Shown one piece after another: positions 38,201 through 46,249 of a DNA stretch of 64,000 bases (position 1 is the stretch's first letter; every line of letters starts with the position of its first letter). Where the stretch lies: NCBI RefSeq assembly GCF_023272795.1, contig NZ_CP096829.1, forward strand, positions 3,472,001 through 3,536,000, in the 5' to 3' direction. The notes beneath the pieces were generated by a model. That model was not told the DNA's origin. It worked only from the letters and a program-made list of their open reading frames with translations, and searched no databases. A program made the position numbers and the translations under genes. Source of the DNA: Flavobacterium humidisoli (GTDB lineage Bacteria; Bacteroidota; Bacteroidia; Flavobacteriales; Flavobacteriaceae).

Positions 38201-38217
38201 TTGACAAAATTAGTCAA
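38201..38217. promoter_or_regulatory. Inverted repeat overlapping the HTH-Fic promoter
   Basis: TTGAC (38201-38205) and GTCAA (38213-38217) are separated by 7 nt. On the minus strand the TAATTTTG at 38212-38205 fits the -7 consensus and lies within the repeat. This is a natural operator for autorepression by the helix-turn-helix protein. The -33 TTG is not at a normal distance (14 or 25 nt), so the promoter is only probable. Confidence 0.5.
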
Positions 38218-38227
38218 TTTTTTTAGC

Positions 38228-38258
38228 AAAAGAAAAGCAACATTTTTGAAATGCTGCT
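38228..38258 (-). terminator. Terminator after the 212-residue lipoprotein gene
   Basis: Read on the minus strand: AGCAGCATTT pairs with AAATGTTGCT (one G-T pair, 3-nt loop) followed by TTTCTTTT. Located just before the HTH-Fic gene. Confidence 0.7.
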
Positions 38259-38267
38259 CTTGCTATT

Positions 38268-38906
38268 TTATTTTGGAGGAAGCGATCCGTCTTTTCTCAT
38301 TTCTTTCACAACGGCTTGCATTATCGCATCAACGGTTTGCCCTAAATCGGTAACATATTGTGATTCTGTAGTTCCTGTCCAGATTAGTTTATTTTGTTTT
38401 AGCGAAAACACATTGGTTTCTACCATGTATGACGTAGTTTCTTGGTAATATCCAGGATCGTAAAAGTTTGGAGAATACATTCCGTACCAGTTTCCAAAAC
38501 CATAACCGTACATTCCCGTATACATTCCGTCAAAACCGCCATAGTACATTCCTGTATAAGTGCCAGGAACATAATTAACTTCTTTTTCTTTGCTGACTAA
38601 TCGCATACTGATTACGCCATCAAAATTTTCGTCTTGCAAAACTTTTAGTTTTTGTTCTTGTGTTAATTGTGAAGTTGCATTTAAGTATTGGTACGAAGTC
38701 TTAAATATAGGACTGCTGGCTGCAATTCTGTTTTCGGTAATTCGTCTCGAAGCTTCATCTTTGACCAAAGCTACAACCAAAACTTTTTTAAATTGTTCCT
38801 GAGTGATCGTCACATCAGGATCTCTCCAGCTGTTTACAATAGAAGTATTACTGCCACAACTTGAAAACGCTGCAATAGCGAAAAACAAAACGAAGTACTT
38901 TTTCAT
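38268..38906 (-). CDS. Putative lipoprotein, Gly/Tyr-rich middle
   Basis: 212 residues. Lipoprotein signal MKKYFVLFFAIAAFSSC with the lipidated Cys at 17. IVNSWRDPDV and VLVVALVKDEASRRITENR in the N-terminal half resemble DUF4136-like lipoproteins. A Gly/Tyr/Met-rich middle (about 120-145, GMYGYGFGNWYGMYSP) is unusual. The last part (LIWTGTTESQYV, then QAVVKEMRKDGSLP) is a common ending in this family. It is probably attached to the outer membrane. Function not known. Confidence 0.75.
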   Translation of the reverse strand: MKKYFVLFFAIAAFSSCGSNTSIVNSWRDPDVTITQEQFKKVLVVALVKDEASRRITENRIAASSPIFKTSYQYLNATSQLTQEQKLKVLQDENFDGVISMRLVSKEKEVNYVPGTYTGMYYGGFDGMYTGMYGYGFGNWYGMYSPNFYDPGYYQETTSYMVETNVFSLKQNKLIWTGTTESQYVTDLGQTVDAIMQAVVKEMRKDGSLPPK

Positions 38907-38977
38907 ATTTTACAGTTAAATTGGTTATAAGTAAAAATAATTATAAAATGTTAATTATAAGTGTTTTGTGTAAAAAT

Positions 38978-39006
38978 AAAAAAGCTTACTAGTTGTAAGC
39001 TTTTTT
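38978..39006. terminator. Terminator overlapping the smpB stop
   Basis: AAAAAAGCTTAC (38978-38989) pairs exactly with 38995-39006. The smpB stop codon (38989-38991) lies at the top of the stem, so the last codons form one arm. Confidence 0.8.
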
Positions 39007-39444
39007 AATGCGGTCTAAATCTCGTTTAGTGTCTTGCTCTTTTAAAGATTCGCGTTTGTCATAGTTTTTCTTTCCTTTACAAAGGCCAATCTGTAATTTG
39101 GCTAAACCTTTTTCATTGGTAAACAATTTCAAAGGAATAATAGTAAGTCCTTTTGCCTGAACACTTTTATGTAGCGTTTTTAACTCTTTTTTGTTTAAAA
39201 GTAATTTTCGCTCACTTCTAGATTTATGATTGAATTGATTTCCAAAAGAATATTCTTCAATATAAGTATTAATGGCAAAAAGTTCCATACCACTGAATTC
39301 ACAAAAACTTTCGGTAATGTTTGCTTTCCCTAAACGTATAGATTTAATTTCTGTTCCTGCCAAAACAATTCCAGCAGTGTACGTATCGATTATTTCGTAA
39401 TCGAATCGTGCTCTTTTGTTTAATATATTGACTGATTTTATCAT
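38989..39444 (-). CDS. smpB: SsrA-binding protein SmpB
   Basis: 151 residues. SmpB binds tmRNA and brings it to stalled ribosomes. Hallmarks: NKRARFDYEIIDTYTAGIVL, GTEIKSIRLGKANITESF, and the C-terminal tail KRESLKEQDTKRDLDRIKKAYN-type helix that enters the mRNA channel. The tmRNA gene itself is not in the window. The -7 box lies only 6 nt before the ATG. Confidence 0.96.
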   Translation of the reverse strand: MIKSVNILNKRARFDYEIIDTYTAGIVLAGTEIKSIRLGKANITESFCEFSGMELFAINTYIEEYSFGNQFNHKSRSERKLLLNKKELKTLHKSVQAKGLTIIPLKLFTNEKGLAKLQIGLCKGKKNYDKRESLKEQDTKRDLDRIKKAYN

Positions 39445-39449
39445 GGGTG

Positions 39450-39457
39450 CAAATGTA
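39450..39457 (-). promoter_or_regulatory. -7 box of smpB, predicting a leaderless mRNA
   Basis: On the minus strand TACATTTG lies 5 nt before the start ATG (39444). No TTG at normal spacing is seen. If used, transcription would begin at or next to the A of the ATG. Confidence 0.45.
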
Positions 39458-39549
39458 AGACAAAATTGAAAAATTTCATGAGGGCTAAGATAATTAAAGT
39501 TTTTTTTTAATCTATGATTTTAGTCAGTATTAAGCCAAAAGCTTACTCA

Positions 39550-39557
39550 TAAGTTTG
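39550..39557 (+). promoter_or_regulatory. Possible -7 box of the 39583 gene
   Basis: TAAGTTTG matches TAnnTTTG, 26 bp before the ATG. No TTG is at the right distance. Confidence 0.35.
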
Positions 39558-39582
39558 TCAAGTAATTAAAAATAAAATAAAA

Positions 39583-40221
39583 ATGAAAAAGATTGTAACA
39601 TTAGTGAGTATGGTATTAATCGGTCTAACTGCTAAAGCCCAAGATTCAACTCAAGGACTAAAAGGAGCATGGTTTGCAACCTCTCAATTCGGTTATCAAC
39701 AAACTAAAACGGCAGATGATAAAAACACTACTTTATCTGTGCTGCCAATTGTTGGAACATTTGTAACACCATCTGTTGCTGTAGGTGCAGGAGTTGGTTT
39801 TATTAATATTAAAGCAGATTCTGATGCTGGAACTGCAGCAAAAACAAATCTATTTGTAGCGCAGCCTTTAGTTAGAAAATATTGGAATGTTGCGGGTTCA
39901 CTTTATTTCTTTGGACAATTGGCAGTGCCTATTATTACTGGCAAAGAAAAAGAAAGTGAGTTAAAAGTAAATCAGGTTGGATTGTCTTTATCAGGCGGAT
40001 TTGATTATTTCGTGACTAAGAATTTCTCTGTGGAGTTTTCTTATGATTTGGCAAACTTTACATCAACAACACTTGATCCTAAAACTGGAGACAAAACTAC
40101 AGTTACCAATTTTGGTTTAGCGCATGTTGCAAATGTAGATCCTTTTTACAATACAGCTTTAGCGGGAAGTAACCCAAATTTGACTTCTCCTGTTTCTGTA
40201 GGTTTTAAATTTATATTCTAA
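39583..40221 (+). CDS. Outer-membrane beta-barrel protein
   Basis: 212 residues with a signal peptide (MKKIVTLVSMVLIGLTAKAQ). The mature part has the alternating pattern of an eight-strand barrel (WFATSQFGYQQT, then YFFGQLAVPIITG and VEFSYDLANFTSTT), ending VGFKFIF with a terminal aromatic, as required by the BAM machine. Such small barrels are common in flavobacteria and often poorly understood. A terminator follows. Confidence 0.82.
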   Translation: MKKIVTLVSMVLIGLTAKAQDSTQGLKGAWFATSQFGYQQTKTADDKNTTLSVLPIVGTFVTPSVAVGAGVGFINIKADSDAGTAAKTNLFVAQPLVRKYWNVAGSLYFFGQLAVPIITGKEKESELKVNQVGLSLSGGFDYFVTKNFSVEFSYDLANFTSTTLDPKTGDKTTVTNFGLAHVANVDPFYNTALAGSNPNLTSPVSVGFKFIF

Positions 40222-40269
40222 TTTATTCTTTATTTGATTAACGTGAAATTCTTTTAGTAATTTTACAAA

Positions 40270-40301
40270 AAAAAGACCGTACTATAAAATACGGTCTTTT
40301 T
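40270..40301 (+). terminator. Terminator after the beta-barrel gene
   Basis: AAAAAGACCGTA (40270-40281) and TACGGTCTTTTT (40290-40301) around an 8-nt loop; perfect 12-bp stem. Confidence 0.88.
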
Positions 40302-40323
40302 GATATTATTTAAAAAGTATAAT

Positions 40324-40548
40324 ATGCAAAATCAATCTAAAGATCCTCTTCACGGAATCACACTTCAAAAAATTGTCGAAACTTTAGTCAATTATTACGG
40401 GTTTGATACTTTAGGAGAATTAATTCCAATTAAGTGTTTTCAATCAAACCCTAGTGTGAAATCGAGTCTTACTTTTTTAAGAAAAACAGATTGGGCGCGT
40501 AAAAAAGTAGAAGATCTTTATATAAAAACGCTTCCTAAGCTCAGCTGA
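40324..40548 (+). CDS. VF530-family small DNA-binding-type protein
   Basis: 74 residues from the ATG at 40324; an earlier ATG at 40300 lies in the terminator and is unlikely. Motifs: [45 protein letters not shown], which define the VF530 fold. Members are annotated as DNA-binding but have no known role. The stop is 3 bp from the end of the converging DUF3575 gene. Confidence 0.85.
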   Translation: MQNQSKDPLHGITLQKIVETLVNYYGFDTLGELIPIKCFQSNPSVKSSLTFLRKTDWARKKVEDLYIKTLPKLS

Positions 40549-40551
40549 TTC

Positions 40552-41106
40552 TTATAATTTGTAAGAGATCATAACACCTCCGCGATACGGAAGCCATTCG
40601 CCGCTTTTATTCCAGTGAACGGCCTTTTCATACCTTCCTGGTGTCCCATCGTTATAATATCCGTGATAAAATCCCTGATGCCATCCGCCGCCTACAAAAA
40701 AGTCAAGTAAAAATTTATCATTTAGTTTTAGGTTGTAACCAACTGTAGCACCGAGTCTGTAGCCAAAACCGTCTTCATATTTATTGCTATTCCAGTAATT
40801 CCATTTTTGCAATTCGTATTTGTCGGCTCCAATATGTCCTCCTACATAAAAACCGTTATATTTTTCTTTAAAATGGTAACGTACTTCTGGAGTAACAGTA
40901 ATAAATTTCATTGGATTATGTCCGTTAAATGACTCCCAAAACGAAGCCATTACATCGGCACTAAAAGTAGTTTTTTCTCCTATACTGGTTTCAATGCCAA
41001 TATTTGGGATAGCAAGCAAAGCAGTCGCTCCGTTAAATTTTACAAATGTCTGACTTTGTAATTGCATACAAAATAAAAGAACAAGTAGGACGGGTATTTT
41101 TTTCAT
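40552..41106 (-). CDS. DUF3575-like outer-membrane protein
   Basis: 184 residues, signal peptide MKKIPVLLVLLFCMQLQSQ. The mature barrel part has YHFKEKYNGFYVGGHIGAD, GYRLGATVGYNLKLNDKFLLDFFVGGG and ends RGGVMISYKL. Family DUF3575 is made of eight-stranded barrels whose function is unknown. It is 3 bp from the VF530 gene, convergent. Confidence 0.8.
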   Translation of the reverse strand: MKKIPVLLVLLFCMQLQSQTFVKFNGATALLAIPNIGIETSIGEKTTFSADVMASFWESFNGHNPMKFITVTPEVRYHFKEKYNGFYVGGHIGADKYELQKWNYWNSNKYEDGFGYRLGATVGYNLKLNDKFLLDFFVGGGWHQGFYHGYYNDGTPGRYEKAVHWNKSGEWLPYRGGVMISYKL

Positions 41107-41216
41107 AAAAATGTTTTCGATTCAAAACAAGCCATTTTAGCTGATTTCGAGCGCAAATATAACGTATAATGCTAGACAACAATTGCCTATAAGATTATTT
41201 TAACAAGAATAAAAAT

Positions 41217-41765
41217 CTACTTTTCTAATAATGAATAAATTACCTTATCTAGAAATTTTCCTTCCCAAAATTCTGATTCTTTAAAATGAGCTTCTTTAAC
41301 AAATCCACATTTTTGTAATACTTTTTCTGAAGCATAATTTTCTGGATCAATTACAGCTTCTATAGAGTGAAGTTTTAAATCTTCAAAACCAAATTTAATT
41401 AGTCGGTTTACAGCTTCTGGAATAATTCCTTTTCCATGATAATCAGCTGAAAGCATATAACCTATTTCTGCTCGATAATTTTCAGGTTGCAATCTGTAAA
41501 AACCAATAATTCCCAGTAATTTAGGATTACCTTTTAGTCTGATACTCCAATTTATTCCAGTATTATCGTCAATTTTATCATTGATTATTTTGATGTGTTC
41601 CAAGGCATCTTCATGATTTTTTGCTAAAGGCCTTGGAATAAATTTCATAATTTCAGGATTAGAACGCAGTTCAAAAACCTCCTGTACGTCTTTGTTATTA
41701 AGCCTATCTAGAAGTATACGTTCTGTTTCTATTACAGGAAATGGAGTAAAGTTAAAATCTAACAT
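41217..41765 (-). CDS. GNAT N-acetyltransferase (RimJ/RimL type)
   Basis: 182 residues. It starts with the ETERILLDRL strand typical of RimJ/L-like GNATs. The acetyl-CoA loop is seen as EIGYMLSADYHGKGIIPEAV, followed by SIEAVIDPENYASEKVLQKCGF. Its substrate could be a protein N-terminus or a small amine. Upstream on the same strand, 8 bp away, ends the aldose-epimerase gene, so the two are probably one unit. Confidence 0.9.
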   Translation of the reverse strand: MLDFNFTPFPVIETERILLDRLNNKDVQEVFELRSNPEIMKFIPRPLAKNHEDALEHIKIINDKIDDNTGINWSIRLKGNPKLLGIIGFYRLQPENYRAEIGYMLSADYHGKGIIPEAVNRLIKFGFEDLKLHSIEAVIDPENYASEKVLQKCGFVKEAHFKESEFWEGKFLDKVIYSLLEK

Positions 41766-41773
41766 TTTCTTTG

Positions 41774-42625
41774 TTATAATGTTGTTATACTAAATTTTGC
41801 ACTGAAATCTTTGTTTGCTTCCAATGTCAAAATCCCTTCTTTTTGGTATAAATCGCCTGTGTTTTCATCAGTGTCCGAATATCCAAGCCACGGTTCAATA
41901 CAGATAAAAGGCGCATTTTCTTTTGTCCAGATTCCTAAACTTGGAAAATCATAGTAATCAACCTTTACATAAGGTTTTGAATTATTCAAAATAGTTAAAG
42001 ATTTTGATTCTAATGTTTTAAAGATTAAAGCATCGTTTTTAAATAGCTCATAATTTAAAGAAACTAAATTATTTTTGGTTTCTAAAATTTTAGTTTTAGA
42101 TGAAATCAAATCGTTTTCAAGAAGGTAATATTTTAAATTTTCCTCTTTTTCAAATTGAAGGGCATAATTTTCAAAATGATCAGGAAGAGCGATTGCTGGG
42201 TGCGCTCCAATAGAAAAAGGCATTTTTTCTTTTCCTTTATTAATGACTTTGTATTCAAGCTCCAATGCGTTTTCATTAAGCGTATAAATAAGCTGTAATT
42301 CAAACTCAAAAGGATATTTCTGCAATGTTTCTTCAGAAGATTGAAGAGAGAAAACGGCTTTGTTTTCAATCTTTTCGATCAATTCAAAATCTATGTCACG
42401 AGCAAAACCATGACGAGGCAGATGATATTCTTTTCCGTTGATTGTGTAAGCGTTATTTTTTAAAGTTCCTACAATTGGAAAAAGAACAGGAGAATGTTTG
42501 CCCCAAAAATCTGGATTGCCTTCCCATATATATTCGTTTTCTTGATTGTCTTTTAATGAAAATAATTCAGCTCCAGCATGTTTGATAGAAGCTTTTAATA
42601 TTGAATTTGAAATAGTTGTAGTCAC
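41774..42625 (-). CDS. Aldose 1-epimerase-family protein
   Basis: 283 residues, GalM-like beta-sandwich. IKHAGAELFSLKD, EYIWEGNPDFWGKHSPVLFP and RHGFARD (His base) at the start, then IGAHPAIALP (second His) and ENAPFICIEPWLGYSDT near the end. Enzymes of this branch epimerise the anomeric carbon of sugars or sugar phosphates; the actual sugar is unclear. It precedes the acetyltransferase gene by 8 bp. Confidence 0.9.
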   Translation of the reverse strand: MTTTISNSILKASIKHAGAELFSLKDNQENEYIWEGNPDFWGKHSPVLFPIVGTLKNNAYTINGKEYHLPRHGFARDIDFELIEKIENKAVFSLQSSEETLQKYPFEFELQLIYTLNENALELEYKVINKGKEKMPFSIGAHPAIALPDHFENYALQFEKEENLKYYLLENDLISSKTKILETKNNLVSLNYELFKNDALIFKTLESKSLTILNNSKPYVKVDYYDFPSLGIWTKENAPFICIEPWLGYSDTDENTGDLYQKEGILTLEANKDFSAKFSITTL

Positions 42626-42811
42626 AATGTTAGATATAAAATGAATGTTTTTTTATAGAGATGTAAATATATTTTATAAAATTTAGTTTTTTAAGAAAAA
42701 GGCCTAAATTATTTTATTGATAAAATTTTGCTAAAATTGAATTTATGTTTTAAAATTTCTCTGTAAATAGCTTTTTTTTTCATTAATTTGCTACATAAAC
42801 AGCTAAAAAAT

Positions 42812-45082
42812 ATGAAAAAGCAATCTGCAAAAGCCATTTTAACCGCGGCTTTATTTTTTGGGATTTCTTCAGTATGGGCGCAGCAAACCCCGTCAGCGAC
42901 AGCAGCAAATCCGGTAAACAATTACAATTATCATGATGCCTTTGGTCCTCATTTTTACACCAAAAATGCTACGTCAACTCGTACTGCAAGTGGTGAGCCA
43001 GGAGTTGAGTATTGGCAGAATAGAGCCGATTATCAAATTACGGCAAAATTAAATGCAACTACAAACGAGATTGTAGGAACAGATGAGATTACCTATACGA
43101 ATAATAGCCCTAATAAATTATCATTTCTTTGGCTGAATTTAGATCAGAACTTATTCAAAGAAGATTCTAGAGGAAACGCTGTTGTACCTTTGACAGGAAG
43201 CCGTAATGGAGCTCAAGGACAAGTTTTTGATGGCGGAAATAAAATTAAATCTGTAAAAGTAATTATTGGTGGAAAAACTAAAACAGAAACAGTTGCTAAA
43301 TATATAATTACAGACACAAGAATGCAGATTTTCCTTCCACAAGAATTAGCTGCAAAAGGAGGCTCTGTAAAAGTTAAAATCGAATTTTCTTTCATCGCAC
43401 CTTTCGAGGGGTCTGATAGAATGGGAGTTTTAGAAACAAAAAACGGAAAAATCTTTACAATTGCACAGTGGTATCCGCGTATGTGTGTGTACGATGATGT
43501 AAGAGGGTGGAATACGGCTCCGTATTTAGGTGCATCTGAGTTTTATTTGGAATATGGAGACTTTGATGTAAAACTTACAGTTCCTGGAAATCACTATGTT
43601 GTAGCTTCTGGAGAATTACTAAATGGTCAAGAAGTGTTTTCTGCTGAGCAATTAAAAAGATATAAAGACGCTTCAAACAGTGATAAAACAGTTATGATTC
43701 GTACTGCTGATGAAGTTAACGCAACAGCAAATAGCAACTCAGGAACTGAAAAAACATGGCATTATAAAATCAAAAATGCACGTGATTTTTCTTGGGCATC
43801 GTCTCCTGCTTTTATCTTAGATGGAGCTAAAATTAACCTTCCAAGCGGTAAAAAATCATTAGCATTATCTGCTTATCCAGTTGAAAGTGATGGGCAAGGT
43901 GCTTATGGACGCTCGACAGAATATGTGAAAGCTTCAATCGAACATTATTCTAAACAATGGTTCGAATATCCTTACCCGGCAGCCACAAACGTTGCAGGTA
44001 ATGAAGGCGGTATGGAATATCCTGGAATTGTTTTTTGCGGATGGAAATCGAAAGGCCAAGATCTTTGGGGAGTAACAGATCACGAATTTGGTCATATCTG
44101 GTTCCCAATGATTGTAGGTTCAAACGAGAGATTATTCGCTTGGATGGATGAAGGATTTAATACTTTCATTAACTCATTAAGTACTGCTACATTCAATAAT
44201 GGAGAGTACAAAGAACAGCCAACAGATTTACATCAAGAAGCAGAATCTTTCACTCGTCCTGATTTAGAAACGATTATGAGTTCTCCTGATAACATGAAAG
44301 AAAAGAATATTGGTATGTTGTGTTATTTCAAACCAAGTGCAGGTCTTGTCCTTTTAAGAGAACAGGTTTTAGGAAAAGAGCGTTTTGATACGGCTTTTAG
44401 AACTTATATTGAGCGTTGGGCTTACAAACACCCACAACCAGATGATTTCTTTAGATCAATGGAAAATGTTGCTGGTGAAGATTTAAGCTGGTTCTGGAGA
44501 AGCTGGTACGTAAACAATTGGAGATTCGATCAAGGAATCAACTCTATTAAATATGTAAAAAATGATCCTTCAAAAGGAGTAATTATTACAGTTGAGAATT
44601 TTGAAAAAATGCCAATGCCAATTGTTTTGGATGTAAAAACAAAAAGCGGAAAAGTAACGAGAGTTAATCTTCCAGTAGAAATCTGGCAGCGCAATAACAG
44701 CTGGTCTTTCAAACACAATTCAACAGAAGAAATTGAAACTATAACCCTTGATCCAGATCACGTTTTTCCAGATTATAATGAATCTAATAATGTTTGGACT
44801 GCAGGAAAAGGTATAGTAGAGAAAGCGGTTATAATAGATGGATACTTAGGTAATTACGTTACGGCTAAATCTCCTTTAACTATTAATTTGGTTGATAGAA
44901 ATAGTGTTTTAACAGCTGAACTTCCAAATTATCCAAACTTTTCTTTAGATCCTGTTCCAAATGAAAAAGATACTTTTGAGTCGCCAAGAGCTGGATTAAA
45001 GTTTAAATTTAATGAAGCAAAAACTGGTTTCGATATGACTATTTTAGGAAATGGCCAAGTTATGCAATTTACAAGAAAGTAA
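42812..45082 (+). CDS. M1-family zinc metallopeptidase (aminopeptidase), secreted
   Basis: 756 residues from the ATG at 42812, which starts the signal peptide [24 protein letters not shown]; an ATG 24 bp upstream adds unlikely residues. The zinc motif HEFGHIW has His424 and His428, with the third ligand Glu447 (HExxH-x18-E). The exopeptidase motif is GGMEY rather than the classic GAMEN. It has no type IX sorting domain, so a periplasmic location is likely. It removes N-terminal residues from peptides, probably for nutrition. The 186-bp upstream gap holds no clear promoter. Confidence 0.93.
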   Translation: MKKQSAKAILTAALFFGISSVWAQQTPSATAANPVNNYNYHDAFGPHFYTKNATSTRTASGEPGVEYWQNRADYQITAKLNATTNEIVGTDEITYTNNSPNKLSFLWLNLDQNLFKEDSRGNAVVPLTGSRNGAQGQVFDGGNKIKSVKVIIGGKTKTETVAKYIITDTRMQIFLPQELAAKGGSVKVKIEFSFIAPFEGSDRMGVLETKNGKIFTIAQWYPRMCVYDDVRGWNTAPYLGASEFYLEYGDFDVKLTVPGNHYVVASGELLNGQEVFSAEQLKRYKDASNSDKTVMIRTADEVNATANSNSGTEKTWHYKIKNARDFSWASSPAFILDGAKINLPSGKKSLALSAYPVESDGQGAYGRSTEYVKASIEHYSKQWFEYPYPAATNVAGNEGGMEYPGIVFCGWKSKGQDLWGVTDHEFGHIWFPMIVGSNERLFAWMDEGFNTFINSLSTATFNNGEYKEQPTDLHQEAESFTRPDLETIMSSPDNMKEKNIGMLCYFKPSAGLVLLREQVLGKERFDTAFRTYIERWAYKHPQPDDFFRSMENVAGEDLSWFWRSWYVNNWRFDQGINSIKYVKNDPSKGVIITVENFEKMPMPIVLDVKTKSGKVTRVNLPVEIWQRNNSWSFKHNSTEEIETITLDPDHVFPDYNESNNVWTAGKGIVEKAVIIDGYLGNYVTAKSPLTINLVDRNSVLTAELPNYPNFSLDPVPNEKDTFESPRAGLKFKFNEAKTGFDMTILGNGQVMQFTRK

Positions 45083-45111
45083 TTTTTTGTAAAATATTTA
45101 GAACCCGATAG

Positions 45112-45140
45112 TTAGAAATAATTATCGGGTTTTTGTTTTT
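45112..45140 (+). terminator. Terminator after the M1 peptidase gene
   Basis: AACCCGATA (45112-45120) pairs with TATCGGGTT (45123-45131) directly, or with a longer loop; a T-rich run follows to 45140. Confidence 0.8.
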
Positions 45141-45190
45141 ATACATATTAACAAAACCTAAAAAAAATGTTAGAATTTTAATTTTTTGTT

Positions 45191-45218
45191 TTGTAAATAA
45201 AAAAAAGATGTACTTTTG
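45191..45218 (+). promoter_or_regulatory. Promoter of the arginine operon
   Basis: TTG (45191-45193), 17-nt spacer, TACTTTTG (45211-45218): full consensus. The first ATG (45224) is 5 nt after the -7 box, so the leader peptide would be translated from the very 5' end of the mRNA. Confidence 0.75.
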
Positions 45219-45223
45219 CACCA

Positions 45224-45310
45224 ATGAATAAAATAAGTTTACATATAACTTCTTTGTCACGGACAAACTCACCGATTACTTCTCCCGAAGTACGGACACT
45301 ATCTCTATAG
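45224..45310 (+). CDS. Candidate arginine leader peptide, 28 residues
   Basis: ATG at 45224, TAG at 45308-45310. The peptide starts MNKISLHITSLSR and ends EVRTLSL. It has two arginines, both coded by CGG (45260-45262 and 45293-45295); the genes around it use AGA and CGT far more. The first CGG lies inside a TTTGTC / GACAAA hairpin (45253-45267) and the stop lies in an ACACTAT / ATAGTGT hairpin (45297-45314). Together with the position right behind the operon promoter, this suggests an attenuator that senses charged tRNA-Arg. It may also be a chance ORF. Confidence 0.5.
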   Translation: MNKISLHITSLSRTNSPITSPEVRTLSL

Positions 45311-45390
45311 TGTTCACTGAGTTTTATAGCCGTATATTTATTCATATCCATTTTTCATTTTGAAATCACATAATTTGTCCATTGGACAAA
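45253..45390 (+). promoter_or_regulatory. Candidate attenuator with alternative pairings
   Basis: Two related palindromes, TTTGTC-ACG-GACAAA (45253-45267) and TTTGTCC-ATT-GGACAAA (45374-45390), can each fold alone, or GGACAAA at 45261-45267 can pair with TTTGTCC at 45374-45380. The first CGG codon overlaps that segment, so a stalled ribosome would decide which form appears. No strong T-run follows the second hairpin, so the outcome (termination or translation control) is open. The 155 bp from 45391 to the GNAT gene hold no other clear feature. Confidence 0.4.
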
Positions 45391-45546
45391 CGCATCCTAA
45401 AAGTATTTATTATTTTGTAAATTTTCTTAATCAATGTTTTGGTTTTGAGGGTGTTACTTATTTTATGCTTAATTTTATTGGATTCAATTCTGGATTTCAA
45501 GCGAATCAATATGCTTTAATTTTTAACTCTAACTTCAATAATTGAA

Positions 45547-46194
45547 ATGAAGATCTCTATTGTTGTAACTCAAGAAGAACATTTTAAGTATGCACAGGAA
45601 ATCTGTGATACGATAGAATCGTCTGCCTTATTAAGAGGCACGGGGATTGCTAAAAGAACTCCTGAGTACATTCAGAAAAAAATGGCAAATGGTGATGCGA
45701 TGATTGCTTTGGCAGACGGAAAATTTGCAGGTTTTTGCTATATAGAAAGTTGGCAGCACGGAAAATTTGTCGCTCATTCAGGATTAATTGTACATCCAGA
45801 TTATAGAAGTCATGGTTTGGCCAAAAAAATAAAATCCAAAGTTTTTGATTATTCTTTGAAAAGATTTCCAGATGCTAAGATATTTGGAATTACTACTGGT
45901 TTGGCTGTTATGAAAATTAACTCTGAATTAGGCTATAAACCGGTTCCTTTCTCAGAATTGACAACCGATCCAAGCTTTTGGGCAGGCTGTAAAACTTGTA
46001 CAAATTTCCCAATTTTACAAAGCAAAGAAAACAAAATGTGTCTTTGCACTGGAATGTTGTACGATCCAAAAGAAAAACAAAAAACACCGCCAAGACACCC
46101 TTTTAACGAGGCTGTTTTAAGCAGACTTAAAAAAATCAAACAGGCTTTATTCTTAAACAAATTATTGTCATTTGTTTTTTTATTCAAAATTTAA
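45547..46194 (+). CDS. GNAT acyltransferase, likely first enzyme of arginine synthesis
   Basis: 215 residues. The GNAT fold is seen in VAHSGLIVHPDYRSHGLAKKIK (acyl-CoA loop) and KIFGITTGLAVMKINSELGY. A cysteine cluster (CKTCTNF, then CLCTGMLYDP) follows. It leads the arginine operon, which has no argA or argJ, so it probably N-acylates glutamate, with succinyl- or acetyl-CoA as donor. Homologues hold this place in other Bacteroidota arginine operons. The C-terminal end is hydrophobic (LNKLLSFVFLFKI). Confidence 0.82.
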   Translation: MKISIVVTQEEHFKYAQEICDTIESSALLRGTGIAKRTPEYIQKKMANGDAMIALADGKFAGFCYIESWQHGKFVAHSGLIVHPDYRSHGLAKKIKSKVFDYSLKRFPDAKIFGITTGLAVMKINSELGYKPVPFSELTTDPSFWAGCKTCTNFPILQSKENKMCLCTGMLYDPKEKQKTPPRHPFNEAVLSRLKKIKQALFLNKLLSFVFLFKI

Positions 46195-46249
46195 TTAAAA
46201 AGAAATCTCAAACTGCTATATACGAAAGTATTAGCCTAAATTATAAAAA

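Noticed and set aside
45360..45545. 61-codon frame between the arginine leader and the GNAT gene
   Set aside because: TTG start, Phe/Asn-rich with no family features; considered untranslated leader, though it ends 1 bp before the GNAT ATG.
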